Positions 1 through 8,750 of a stretch of DNA of 25,366 bases are shown here, one piece after another. Position numbers and translations under genes: made by a program. The stretch comes from JAMLIN01 sp041676645 (GTDB taxonomy: Bacteria; Pseudomonadota; Gammaproteobacteria; Burkholderiales; Burkholderiaceae_E), in the NCBI GenBank assembly GCA_041676645.1, contig JBAYRO010000040.1, positions 1-25,366 on the forward strand, in the 5' to 3' direction. A model generated the notes under the pieces. It made no database searches and was not told the DNA's origin. It saw nothing but the letters and a program-made list of their open reading frames with translations. Within the stretch, counting starts at the first letter, position 1, and each line of letters starts with the position of its first letter.

Positions 1-54
1 AAAGACGCCGCCGTTCAGCCGCACTACCCGGAGCAGGTCGGAGAGCGCATCCAT
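1..54 (-). CDS. AraC-family transcriptional regulator, N-terminal fragment (cut by window edge)
   Basis: Only the first 18 codons are in the window, reading MDALSDLLRVVRLNGGVF on the minus strand. This opening is characteristic of AraC-family regulators with an N-terminal cupin_6-type sensor domain; the rest lies beyond the left edge. The ATG at 54-52 is preceded by a GGAG about 8 bases upstream, supporting the start. The gene is divergent from the TPR gene at 218, so the 163-bp gap (55-217) should hold both promoters; no convincing sigma-70 boxes were identified there. Family assignment rests on a short but distinctive N-terminus and is moderately sure; the DNA-binding domain is not visible. 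Confidence 0.62.
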   Translation of the reverse strand, partial: MDALSDLLRVVRLNGGVF

Positions 55-217
55 GGCCGGTCTCCGCAAACGCGGCGGATCGAGCAGGTTTGCCGGCGGC
101 TCGGATATATCCATGCCCGGGCCGCGCTCCTACAGTGCATTCCTCCTGCTGCGCCGGCCCTGCCGCGCGGGGCGGGCGAGATCGGATTATCAACCAATCG
201 ATGGACAGGATGAAGAG

Positions 218-1546
218 ATGAAGGATTCAAGCGGATACGAAACCAGCGGGGCCGATGCCACCAGCCTCGGGTTCCTGGAGCGAGGCATCGCGGAACTGCG
301 CTGCTATGTCGGCGACCCGGTGGCGAGCGCCGAGCAGGCGATCGCCGCCAGTCCGGGCTGTGTGATGGCCCATGTGCTGCATGCCTGGCTGCACCTGCTG
401 GCGACCGAGGCGCCGGCCGTCGCGGTCGCCCGGAATGACCACGCGCGGGCCATCCGGCTGCCGGCCAACGAGCGTGAGCGGGGCCACCTGCATGCGATCG
501 GGCTGCTGGCCGAGGGGCGCTGGCATGCGGCGGCGCGCGCGCTCGAGGATGTGTCGATCGCCTGGCCGCGCGACGCCATCGCCCTGCAGGTCGGCCACCA
601 GCTCGACTTCTTCATCGGCGATGCGCGGATGCTGCGCGACCGGATCGCGCGGGCGCTGCCCCACTGGAGCCCGTCGATGGCGGGCTGGCACGGCCTGCTC
701 GGGATGCACGCCTTCGGGCTCGAGGAGACCGGCGACTACGCGGCGGCCGAGGCACGCGGACGCGCCGCGGTCGGGATCGAGCGCCGCGACGGCTGGGCCC
801 AGCATGCGGTGGCCCACGTCCTCGAGATGCAGGGGCGTCGCCGCGAGGGCATCGCCTGGATGCGGGGCAACGAGGACGGCTGGGCGACCGACAGCTTCTT
901 GGCGGTGCACAACTGGTGGCACCTCGCGGTCTTCCACCTCGGGCTCGACGAGGCCGACGAGGCGCTCGCCCTGTACGACAGCCGCGTCGGGGGGCCGGGC
1001 TCGACCGTGGCCATCGACATGGTCGATGCCTCGTCGCTGCTCTGGCGGCTGGAGCTCGCCGGCATCGATGTCGGCCAGCGCTGGCAGGCCCTGGCCGATC
1101 GCTGGGCGCCGCATGCGGGCTCCGGCAACTACGCCTTCAACGACATGCACGCGATGATGGCCTTCGTGAGTGCCGGGCGCCGCAATGAGATCGAACAGGT
1201 GCTGGCGGCACAGGCCGAGGCGATGCTGGCCGACAACGACAATGCGATGTTCACTCGCGATGTCGGCGCAGCGGCGACCCGGGCGATCCACGCGATGGCC
1301 GGGGGCGACCCGGCGCAGGCAGTCGACCTGTGGCGTGATGTGCGCAACCGGGCCCATCGCTTCGGCGGCAGCCATGCTCAGCGCGACCTCATCGACCTGA
1401 GCCTGATCGCGGCGGCGAGTCGTGCCGGCCAGGACCGGCTGGCGCAGGCCTTGTGCGCCGAGCGCCTGGCGGCCCGGCCCGAGCCGCATGTCGCCTGGCT
1501 GGCGGCGATCGCGGCGGGGCGCCGGGCGGAGCCGCTGGCCGCCTGA
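218..1546 (+). CDS. TTC38-like tetratricopeptide repeat protein
   Basis: The 442-residue protein is close in length to the TTC38 family, a conserved group of TPR-like helical repeat proteins of unknown biochemical role. Family hallmarks are visible in the middle: HAVAHVLEMQGR followed by EGIAWM and then HNWWHLAVFHL. The whole chain is alpha-helical and Ala/Leu rich, with no signal peptide or membrane segment, so it is probably a cytosolic scaffold. The frame is open upstream to 53, but the start at 218 is preferred because an AGGA lies 7 bases before it and the upstream codons give an unrelated Arg-rich sequence. It is divergent from an AraC-type regulator and convergent with ugpC, 37 bp away, without an obvious terminator. 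Local regulation by that AraC protein is plausible. The molecular function is unknown. Confidence 0.8.
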   Translation: MKDSSGYETSGADATSLGFLERGIAELRCYVGDPVASAEQAIAASPGCVMAHVLHAWLHLLATEAPAVAVARNDHARAIRLPANERERGHLHAIGLLAEGRWHAAARALEDVSIAWPRDAIALQVGHQLDFFIGDARMLRDRIARALPHWSPSMAGWHGLLGMHAFGLEETGDYAAAEARGRAAVGIERRDGWAQHAVAHVLEMQGRRREGIAWMRGNEDGWATDSFLAVHNWWHLAVFHLGLDEADEALALYDSRVGGPGSTVAIDMVDASSLLWRLELAGIDVGQRWQALADRWAPHAGSGNYAFNDMHAMMAFVSAGRRNEIEQVLAAQAEAMLADNDNAMFTRDVGAAATRAIHAMAGGDPAQAVDLWRDVRNRAHRFGGSHAQRDLIDLSLIAAASRAGQDRLAQALCAERLAARPEPHVAWLAAIAAGRRAEPLAA

Positions 1547-1583
1547 GCGGGAACCCCGAGTGCCCGGTGCTGTGGCTGCCCGA

Positions 1584-2693
<1,110 letters not shown>

Positions 2694-2712
2694 CCTTGCG
2701 ATTCCCCTTGCG

Positions 2713-3561
2713 CTATTTCTCGGTTTCGACCACGCCCTTGACGAACCACCGGTGCATCAGCAGCACCACGAGCGCCGGTGGCAGGAGCGCCAGGATCGCC
2801 GTGGCCATCACGAGGTGCCATTCGGTGGCGGCATCGCCCCCGGTGATCATCCGCTTGATGCCGATCACCACCGTGTACATGTCCTCCTGGGTGGTGATCA
2901 GCAGCGGCCAGAGGTACTGGTTCCAGCCGTAGACGAAGAGGATCACGAACAGGGCGGCGATATGGGTGCGCGACAGCGGCAGCAGGATGTCGAAGAAGAA
3001 GCGCATCGGGCCGGCGCCGTCCATCCGCGCCGCCTCGACCAGTTCGTCGGGCACGGTCATGAAGAACTGGCGGAACATGAAGGTCGCCGTCGCCGAGGCG
3101 ATCAGCGGCAGGGTCAGGCCGGCATAGGTGTCGAGCAGGCCGAGGTCGGATACCACCTTGAAGGTGGGCATGATGCGGACTTCGACCGGCAGCATCAGGG
3201 TGACGAAGATGAGCCAGAACGCGGTCGTCCGGAAGGGAAAGCGGAAGTAGACGATCGCGAAGGCCGAGAGCAGGGAAATCGCGATCTTGCCGATCGCGAT
3301 CACCAGCGCCATCACCAGGGAGTTGGCGAGCATCGTCGAGACCGGCGCCGAACTGCCCATGCCCGAGCCGGAGGCGAGCACCGTCGCCATGTTCTCGAGC
3401 AGGCGTCCGCCCGGGACCACCGGCATCGGGGCGGCGAGGATCTCCTCGGCGGTGAGGGTCGCGCCGACGAAGGTCAGCCAGACCGGGAAGGCGACGATCG
3501 CCACCCCGGCGAGCAGCACGAGGTGGCAGGCGATCCGGAAGCCGCGGCGGTTCTCGACCAT
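2713..3561 (-). CDS. ugpE: ABC transporter permease, UgpE type
   Basis: Inner-membrane permease of 282 residues, a typical UgpE length. A first membrane segment covers about residues 10-32, followed by a periplasmic stretch and five more hydrophobic segments. The cytoplasmic EAA loop that docks on UgpC is clear: EAARMDGAGPMRFFFDILLP at residues 176-195. It pairs with UgpA to form the heterodimeric channel. The ATG at 3561 lies 10 bp downstream of the ugpA stop, consistent with co-transcription and perhaps translational coupling; no strong Shine-Dalgarno sequence is visible. MalG-like permeases of other carbohydrate importers look similar, so the substrate assignment depends on the operon. Confidence 0.9.
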   Translation of the reverse strand: MVENRRGFRIACHLVLLAGVAIVAFPVWLTFVGATLTAEEILAAPMPVVPGGRLLENMATVLASGSGMGSSAPVSTMLANSLVMALVIAIGKIAISLLSAFAIVYFRFPFRTTAFWLIFVTLMLPVEVRIMPTFKVVSDLGLLDTYAGLTLPLIASATATFMFRQFFMTVPDELVEAARMDGAGPMRFFFDILLPLSRTHIAALFVILFVYGWNQYLWPLLITTQEDMYTVVIGIKRMITGGDAATEWHLVMATAILALLPPALVVLLMHRWFVKGVVETEK

Positions 3562-3571
3562 GGCGGGGCGC

Positions 3572-4453
3572 TCAGTAGCGGACCCGTCGCTCGACGAAGC
3601 GGAACTGCAGGACGGTGAGGGTGATGACGATCGTCATCAGCACCACCGACTGCGCCGCCGAGCCGCCGAGGTCGAGGCCCTTGAAGCCGTCCGCATACAC
3701 CTTGTAGACGAGGATGGATGTCGCCTGGCCGGGCCCGCCCTCGGTGGTCGCATCGATGATCGCGAAGGTGTCGAAGAAGGCGTAGACGATGTTGACCACC
3801 AGCAGGAAGAAGGTGGTCGGCGAGAGCAGCGGCAAGACCACGCCGACGAAGCGGCGTACCGGGCCGGCGCCGTCGATCGCGGCGGCCTCGATCAGGGACT
3901 GCGGGATCGCCTGCATGCCGGCGAGGAAGAAGAGGAAGTTGTAGCTCACCTGCTTCCAGACTGCGGCGGCCACCACCAGGATCATGGCGTGGTCGGCGCG
4001 CAGCAGATGGTTCCAGTCGACGCCGATGTAGTGCAGAGCCCAGGCGAGCACGCCGATGCTCGGGTTGAACATGATCAGCCACAGCACCGCCGCGATGGCT
4101 GGCGCCACCGCGTAGGGCAGCACCAGCATCAGGCGGTAGAAGAGGAAGGAGCGGCCGATGGCGTCGGCGGCTGCGGCGAGCACCAGCGCCAGGCCGAGGC
4201 CGATGACCGTCACCAGGGTGCTGAAGACGATGGTGGTGCGGATCGACGCGAGGTAGAGCGGATCGGCGAAGAGCGTCGCGAAGTTGTCGAACCAGACGAA
4301 GCGCGACTCGAAGCCGAAGGCGTCCTCGAGGAAGAAGGATTGCCAGAGCGCCTGGCTCGCCGGCCAGATGAAGAAGACCAGGGTGACGGCGATCTGCGGC
4401 GCGAGGAGCGCATACGGCAACCAGGCCGAACGGAACCAGACACGCTCCTGCAT
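3572..4453 (-). CDS. ugpA: ABC transporter permease, UgpA type
   Basis: Inner-membrane permease of 293 residues (UgpA is usually about 295). The N-terminus has the family's soluble start followed by the first membrane helix, LPYALLAPQIAVTLVFFIW (residues 12-30). The EAA loop, EAAAIDGAGPVRRFVGVVLP at 189-208, contacts the ATPase. It forms the channel with UgpE and receives substrate from the binding protein UgpB. The gene begins 57 bp after ugpB, and this gap carries a strong hairpin (4478-4503), so its expression may be set below that of ugpB. The ATG at 4453 has no good Shine-Dalgarno sequence, which would also favour lower expression. Confidence 0.9.
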   Translation of the reverse strand: MQERVWFRSAWLPYALLAPQIAVTLVFFIWPASQALWQSFFLEDAFGFESRFVWFDNFATLFADPLYLASIRTTIVFSTLVTVIGLGLALVLAAAADAIGRSFLFYRLMLVLPYAVAPAIAAVLWLIMFNPSIGVLAWALHYIGVDWNHLLRADHAMILVVAAAVWKQVSYNFLFFLAGMQAIPQSLIEAAAIDGAGPVRRFVGVVLPLLSPTTFFLLVVNIVYAFFDTFAIIDATTEGGPGQATSILVYKVYADGFKGLDLGGSAAQSVVLMTIVITLTVLQFRFVERRVRY

Positions 4454-4477
4454 GGTGTCGCCGGGACGCCAGGACCG

Positions 4478-4503
4478 GTGAACGGGGCCGACGCCCCGTT
4501 CAC
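4478..4503 (-). promoter_or_regulatory. ugpB-ugpA intercistronic hairpin
   Basis: Perfect 11-bp inverted repeat (GTGAACGGGGC / GCCCCGTTCAC) with a 4-base loop, entirely within the 57-bp gap after the ugpB stop. No T-run follows on the transcribed (minus) strand, so it is not a standard intrinsic terminator. By analogy with hairpins behind other binding-protein genes (the malE-malF type), it probably protects the upstream ugpB message from 3' exonucleases or partly attenuates transcription, giving more binding protein than permease. Confidence 0.65.
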
Positions 4504-4510
4504 GCGTTCC

Positions 4511-5821
4511 TCAGCCCGCGGTCTTCTCGAAGCGGCGCAGCAGCTCGTCGCCGCGCCTGACGGCAGTGTCGAGCGCTTCCTTCGCCGATTTGTTGCCGGC
4601 CCAGACCGCTTCGAGCTCCTCGTCTATCACCCCCCGGATCTGGACGAAGTTGCCCAGGCGGATGCCCTTGGAGTTGGCCGTCGGCTCGCGGCTGGTCATC
4701 TGCTTGACCGACGTGTCGGTGCCCGGCTTCTGCTGGTAGAAGCCCTGCTGCTCGGTGAGCGTCGATGCCGCCGCGGTGATCGGCAGATAGCCGGTGCCCT
4801 GGTGCCATTCGGCCTGGATCTCGGGCGAGGACATGAAGCCGAAGAACTGCGCGACGCCCTTGTAGTCGTCGGCCTTCTTGCCCGCCATCACCCAGAGGCT
4901 GGCGCCGCCGATGATGGTATTGCGCGGCGCGCCGGCAACATCGGAGTGGTAGGGCAGCTGGGCGACCCAGAACTCGAACTTGGCGTTGCGGGCGATGTTC
5001 GCGTAGGCGGCCGACGAGCTGGTCAGCATCGCGCACTGGCCACCGTAGAACTTCGCCTCGCCTTCGGACTTGCGACCGGCATAGCTGAACCAGCCGTCCT
5101 TCGCCCACTGGGCCAGCATGTCGATATGGCGCACGTGCAGGGGGCTGTTGAACTTCAGCTCGGCCTTGGTGCTCCCGAAGCCGTTCTCGTGGCTGGCGAA
5201 GGGAACGTCGTGCCAGGCGCTCAGGTTCTCGAGATGGACCCAGGACTGCCAGCCGGTGGTGTAGGGGCAGTCGACGCCGGCCGCCTTGAGGGTGCCGGCG
5301 GCGCGGGCGACATCGGCCCAGGTGACCGGCGCCTGGTCGGGATCGAGGCCCGCGGCGCGGAAGGCGTCCTTGTTGTAATAGAAGACTGTGGTCGAGCTGT
5401 TGAAGGGCATCGACAGCATCTGGCCGGAGCTCGAGGTGTAGTAGCCGCTGACCGAGGGGATGTACACCGAGGGGTCGAACTTCTGGCCGCCGCTCGCCAT
5501 GACTTCATGGACCGGCTTGATCGCGCGGTCGGCGGCCATCATGGTTGCCGTGCCGACCTCGAAGACCTGCAGGATGTGCGGCGGATTGCCGGCGCGGAAG
5601 GCGGCGATGCCGGCCGAAAGCGTCTCGTCGTAGTTGCCCTTGAAGACGGGAACGACCTCGTAGTCCGACTGGGATGCGTTGAAGCGCTCGGCGATGCTGC
5701 CGACGCGCTCGCCCAGCGCGCCGGTCATGGCATGCCAGAACTGGATCTCGGTGGCGGCCAGGGCGGAACCGGACACGGCCAGTCCGATCGAAAGCGCGGC
5801 GATGGATTTGCGGATGGTCAC
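4511..5821 (-). CDS. ugpB: Periplasmic sn-glycerol-3-phosphate binding protein, UgpB type
   Basis: Extracellular solute-binding protein (family 1) of 436 residues from the chosen start; E. coli UgpB has 438. A Sec signal peptide is visible (M/VTIRKSIAALSIGLAVSGSALA) with the mature protein starting near ATEIQFWHAM, equivalent to the FWHxM opening of UgpB. Further family features are NPPHILQVFEVGTATMMA and TVFYYNKDAFRAAGLDPDQAP. The GTG at 5821 is preferred over the ATG at 5836 because GAGGAG lies 7 bases before the GTG, whereas the ATG has no ribosome binding site and would give an awkward Arg-rich extension. It is the first gene of the operon, delivering glycerol-3-phosphate or glycerophosphodiesters to UgpAE. 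Substrate is inferred from family; relatives bind other polyols or sugars. Confidence 0.88.
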   Translation of the reverse strand: MTIRKSIAALSIGLAVSGSALAATEIQFWHAMTGALGERVGSIAERFNASQSDYEVVPVFKGNYDETLSAGIAAFRAGNPPHILQVFEVGTATMMAADRAIKPVHEVMASGGQKFDPSVYIPSVSGYYTSSSGQMLSMPFNSSTTVFYYNKDAFRAAGLDPDQAPVTWADVARAAGTLKAAGVDCPYTTGWQSWVHLENLSAWHDVPFASHENGFGSTKAELKFNSPLHVRHIDMLAQWAKDGWFSYAGRKSEGEAKFYGGQCAMLTSSSAAYANIARNAKFEFWVAQLPYHSDVAGAPRNTIIGGASLWVMAGKKADDYKGVAQFFGFMSSPEIQAEWHQGTGYLPITAAASTLTEQQGFYQQKPGTDTSVKQMTSREPTANSKGIRLGNFVQIRGVIDEELEAVWAGNKSAKEALDTAVRRGDELLRRFEKTAG

Positions 5822-6035
5822 TCGGGATCTCCTCATTCAGATGACTGCGATGAGCACGGGCCGGCGTGGCCCCGTGGCGCCCGGCGGTATGCCGCTCGTC
5901 CGGGCAAGACCGCGACCTTACGGTGCGTTTGTGACGGTTGGATGATAGGCCGATGCGCCGCAGTCGGGTAGCGAAATCGCCAGCCTGCCCGTCCGGCCGC
6001 GGCGGGTGTTATGCTGGCCGCCTGGAGACGAACCA

Positions 6036-6827
6036 ATGCCCGATTATCTGCACCTGCGGCAGGTCTGCCTTGCCGCCCCTTCCCTCGAGCCGGCGGTAGA
6101 CGCCATCCAGGAAATCTTCGGCCTCGATGTCTGCCATCGCGACGACGCCGTCGCGAAGTACGGCCTCGTCAACGCCTTGTTCGTGTTCGGACATGCCTTC
6201 CTCGAGGTCGTCGCGCCGATCGACACAGCGGCGTCCCTGCGCAGCACCGCCGCCGGCCGCTTCATCGAGCGCAGCGGCGGCCAGGGCGGCTACATGGCGA
6301 TCTTCGATTGCAGCGACCCCCTCGAGCGACGCGCGCGCGCCGAGTCCATGGGCGTGCGCATCGCGCATACGCTGGACTACCCCGATTTCTTCGGCTCGCA
6401 GTTCCATCCGGTGGACTGCCGCGCCACCATGCTCGAGTTCGACCACAGCACCGGCGCCGAGGATCTCGACGGCTTCTACGGCCCGGCCGGCGAGCACTGG
6501 CGCGAGCAGCAACGCCTCGACCTCGTATCGGCCATGCCCGCGATCGAGGTCCGTAGCCCGGATCCCGCCGATCTCGCCGCCCATTGGGGGCGGATCATGG
6601 CCATCGAGCCGCAGGCGCGCGACGACGGCGGCTGGGCGCTGCAGTTCGATCTCGGCATGGCGCGCATCATGCCGGCGCCGGCCGGCACGCCCGAGCGGCT
6701 CACCGCGATCGACGTCGCGGTGCCCGATCCGGACAAGGTACTGGCGGCCGCGGCGCGGCACGGCTGCCCCGTCGAAGGCGACGGTTTCTTCTTGGCGGGG
6801 GCGACCCTGCGGCCGGTGGCAGGCTGA
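6036..6827 (+). CDS. VOC/glyoxalase-like domain protein
   Basis: A 263-residue cytosolic protein of the vicinal oxygen chelate superfamily, resembling the Glyoxalase_3-like group. The N-terminal half starts YLHLRQVCLAAPSLEPAVDAIQEIFGL, the usual first beta-alpha unit, and AFLEVVAP (residues 54-61) supplies a candidate metal-ligand glutamate; His6 could be another. The second half (about 175-260) repeats the fold with AIDVAVPDPDKVLAAAARHG. No catalytic reaction can be assigned: the superfamily includes dioxygenases, isomerases and resistance proteins. The ATG at 6036 has a GGAG 8 bases upstream, and a TATGCT at 6011-6016 could act as a -10 box. It is divergent from ugpB (214-bp gap) and convergent with the AtuA cluster, separated by palindrome copy 1. 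Confidence 0.78.
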   Translation: MPDYLHLRQVCLAAPSLEPAVDAIQEIFGLDVCHRDDAVAKYGLVNALFVFGHAFLEVVAPIDTAASLRSTAAGRFIERSGGQGGYMAIFDCSDPLERRARAESMGVRIAHTLDYPDFFGSQFHPVDCRATMLEFDHSTGAEDLDGFYGPAGEHWREQQRLDLVSAMPAIEVRSPDPADLAAHWGRIMAIEPQARDDGGWALQFDLGMARIMPAPAGTPERLTAIDVAVPDPDKVLAAAARHGCPVEGDGFFLAGATLRPVAG

Positions 6828-6832
6828 ACGGT

Positions 6833-6886
6833 GGAAATGGGGTCAGACACCATTAATCCTGATTAATGGTGTCTGACCCCATTTCC
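6833..6886. repeat. Palindromic repeat, copy 1 (GGGGTCAGACAC family)
   Basis: Perfect inverted repeat with 26-bp arms (6833-6858 and 6861-6886) and a 2-base centre. The outer part contains the core AAATGGGGTCAGACAC shared by all three copies here; the inner part is ATTAATC/GATTAAT. It sits between the convergent stops of the VOC gene (6827) and the AtuA C-terminal-domain gene (6895), so transcripts from either side fold it into a long hairpin. Probable bidirectional transcript end and a dispersed REP/MITE-like element. Confidence 0.88.
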
Positions 6887-6894
6887 TGCATTTC

Positions 6895-7239
6895 CTACAT
6901 GCCGTGCAGCAGCGGCACCAGCTCCTCCGGCACCTCGATCTCGAAGCCCAGCAGCGCCGCCGACAGCGCCTTGCCGTAGTTGTCCAGGCACAGGCTGCGC
7001 GAGACGCCGCCGCCGAGTGCGCCGTGGCAGACGAAGTTGATCGCGTCCAGGCCCTCGATCGGATAGCGCTCGACCGCGCCGGTGATCGCGCCCCGGTAGA
7101 AGGCCTTCACGCGCTCGACGCCGAGCTGGTCGACGAGCAGCGGATAGAACGCCGGCTCGTGTGCGATGACGGCGATGTTGGCGGTGTTGCCCTTGTCGCC
7201 GGAGCGGGCGTGCGCAAGATGCTGGAGGCGTACTTTCAT
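6895..7239 (-). CDS. AtuA C-terminal-domain protein (stand-alone)
   Basis: A 114-residue protein matching the small domain found at the C-terminus of many AtuA proteins. The diagnostic run ARSGDKGNTANIAVIAH is present near the N-terminus, and the conserved NFVCHGALGGGVSRSLCLDNYGK follows. The frame is open further upstream to 7317, but that part overlaps atuA; the ATG at 7239 matches the family start and lies 17 bp after the atuA stop. Its biochemical role is unknown. In many genomes the domain is fused to AtuA, which implies the two products act as one unit. It is the last gene of the minus-strand cluster and is followed directly by palindrome copy 1. Confidence 0.88.
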   Translation of the reverse strand: MKVRLQHLAHARSGDKGNTANIAVIAHEPAFYPLLVDQLGVERVKAFYRGAITGAVERYPIEGLDAINFVCHGALGGGVSRSLCLDNYGKALSAALLGFEIEVPEELVPLLHGM

Positions 7240-7256
7240 TCTTCGCTCGCGTCGTC

Positions 7257-8615
7257 TCAACTTTCCAGGTAGCTGATGGCCGGATGCACCGCCTCGCGCG
7301 GCACCAGCGCGGACCACACCCCGATCACCTCGCGCACCCGGTCGGCGTGCGGCACCCGCTTGCCGGTATGGGCAACGCCGGAGACCGCCATGCCATCGAC
7401 TTCGCGGCCGACCTTGTTCGCTTCCTCGCGCGTACGTGCGCGCGCGGCGACACGCACCGCCACTTCATAGGGTTCGGGCGCATCGGCGGGCGTCGCGTCG
7501 CCATGGATCGCGTTCAGCCCGAGGAAGTCGATGCGCAGGTCCTCGGCCTGCAGCCCGACGATGCGAAAGCGCTCCTCGAGGATGCGCTTCGCGAGCTGGG
7601 CCCGGCGCAGCGCCCCCGGGCCGGCGTAGAAGAACATGTCCTCGCCGATGAAGCCCTCGGCGCAGCCGATCGAGGCCTTGAGCGTGGGGGTGCGCGGCTT
7701 GCCGCCGATGCCCGAGACGCGTACCCGGTCGGGGCCGACCTGCTCGATGCGGGCCGTGGTGAAGTCGACGATCACGTCGGGGGTGATGTAGTTGGCCGGG
7801 TCGTGTACCTCGTAGAGCATCTGCTCGATGACCGTGCGCCGGTCGATGGCCCCGCCGGTGCCGGCCAGCTTGCCGATGACGGCGCTGCCGTCGGGCGCGA
7901 CCTCGGCGATCGGGAAGCCGAGGTTCCAGGGTTCGGGCACGTCCTTGAAGCCGGGGTCGGAGAAGTAGCCGCCGGTGACCTGGGCGCCGCATTCGAGCAG
8001 GTGGCCGATGCCGCTGCCCTGGCCGACGCGGGCGTGGTCGAGCGGATCCCAGCCGAACTCGTGAATCATGGGGGCGATGAAGAGCGACGGATCGGCGACC
8101 CGGCCGGTGACTACCACCTGCGCGCCGGCGGCGAGCGCCTCGACGATTGGTTCGGCGCCCAGGTAGGCCTCGGCCGAGACGAGGGTTTCAGTCAGCGTCG
8201 CCACCGACTCCCCGTTCTCGAGGATGGGGCCGGCGATCTCCAGCACCCGGTCGGTGATCAGGCTGCCGTCGACCGCCGCGATCTTCACGCCACGATGGCC
8301 GAACTCGCGCAGCCAGTGCGCGATGCGCTCGGCCGCGCCGCGTGGGTTGATCCAGCCCTGGTTGCTGACGATGCGGGTGCCCTGGCGCATGCAGCCGGGC
8401 AGCACCGCCCGCATGCGGTCGTCGAGCCAGGTGTCGTAGCCGGGGAAGGACGGGTCGCGCCGGGCGCGCACCTGGGCTGCTGAAACCGTGGCCTCGGCCA
8501 TGGTCTCGAAGACGAGGTAGTCCAGTTCGCCACGCTCGGCGCTGGCGGCGGCCGGCTCGATCCGGTCGCCCCACCAGGCGGAGCCGGCACCGATGCGCAG
8601 GGTGCTCTTCTTCAT
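7257..8615 (-). CDS. AtuA family protein (DUF1446, acyclic terpene utilisation)
   Basis: A 452-residue cytosolic protein of the AtuA/DUF1446 family, named for the citronellol/geraniol utilisation cluster of Pseudomonas; its reaction is not established. Family features are IRIGAGSAWWGDR-type opening (residues 6-18 region), LDYLVFETMAEATVSAAQ, IVSNQGWINPRGAAERI, VVTGRVADPSLFIAPMIHEFGW and LLECGAQVTGGYFSDPGFKDVP. The ATG at 8615 fits the family; a further upstream ATG (8660) only adds unrelated residues. The C-terminal domain normally fused to AtuA is encoded next door. The gene should follow the NDP-forming synthetase gene in the operon, but the reversed nuclease gene 8751-9899 separates them, so atuA now needs its own promoter within 8616-8750; none is obvious. 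Confidence 0.9.
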   Translation of the reverse strand: MKKSTLRIGAGSAWWGDRIEPAAASAERGELDYLVFETMAEATVSAAQVRARRDPSFPGYDTWLDDRMRAVLPGCMRQGTRIVSNQGWINPRGAAERIAHWLREFGHRGVKIAAVDGSLITDRVLEIAGPILENGESVATLTETLVSAEAYLGAEPIVEALAAGAQVVVTGRVADPSLFIAPMIHEFGWDPLDHARVGQGSGIGHLLECGAQVTGGYFSDPGFKDVPEPWNLGFPIAEVAPDGSAVIGKLAGTGGAIDRRTVIEQMLYEVHDPANYITPDVIVDFTTARIEQVGPDRVRVSGIGGKPRTPTLKASIGCAEGFIGEDMFFYAGPGALRRAQLAKRILEERFRIVGLQAEDLRIDFLGLNAIHGDATPADAPEPYEVAVRVAARARTREEANKVGREVDGMAVSGVAHTGKRVPHADRVREVIGVWSALVPREAVHPAISYLES

Positions 8616-8626
8616 CTCATCGTGAC
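8568..8626. repeat. Direct repeat at atuA start, live copy (DR-A)
   Basis: These 59 bases cover the first 16 codons of atuA plus 11 bases of its leader. They match 9914-9972 without gaps at 50 of 59 positions, by my manual alignment, at a constant offset of 1346 bases and in the same orientation. Similarity stops sharply after 8626. The pair brackets the DUF1016 nuclease gene. Confidence 0.85.
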
Positions 8627-8750
8627 TCCGGACGCCGGGTCTTGCGGGACTACGCCTCAAGGCCGATGCAGCGGGCTATTGTGCGAGGTTACTTCATCCG
8701 GCCATGCTCAGAGTCATTGCCAAGGCACGGCGCCTTGCGGAGGCCTCGGC

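Noticed and set aside
1547..1583. Terminator or palindrome between the convergent TTC38-like gene and ugpC.
   Set aside because: The 37-bp gap contains neither the GGGGTCAGACAC palindrome nor any other strong hairpin.
5910..5942. Possible Pho box upstream of ugpB (repeated ACCGT on the minus strand).
   Set aside because: The repeats are 14 bases apart, not 11, and the second half-site matches the consensus poorly. Phosphate control of ugp is known in other species but is not shown by this sequence.
3287..5971. Very long open frame (894 codons) antisense to ugpA/ugpB, and similar long antisense frames such as 18445-20280.
   Set aside because: They are shadows caused by high GC and biased codon use: composition is Asp/Glu/Arg/Gly/His-rich with no domain, while the opposite strand has clear transporter genes.
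8627..8750. A promoter for atuA or the DUF1016 gene in the divergent gap; also a small CAAGGC/GCCTTG hairpin (8721-8737) beside the DUF1016 ribosome binding site.
   Set aside because: No -35/-10 pair is close to consensus on either strand, and a 6-bp stem is common by chance at this GC content.
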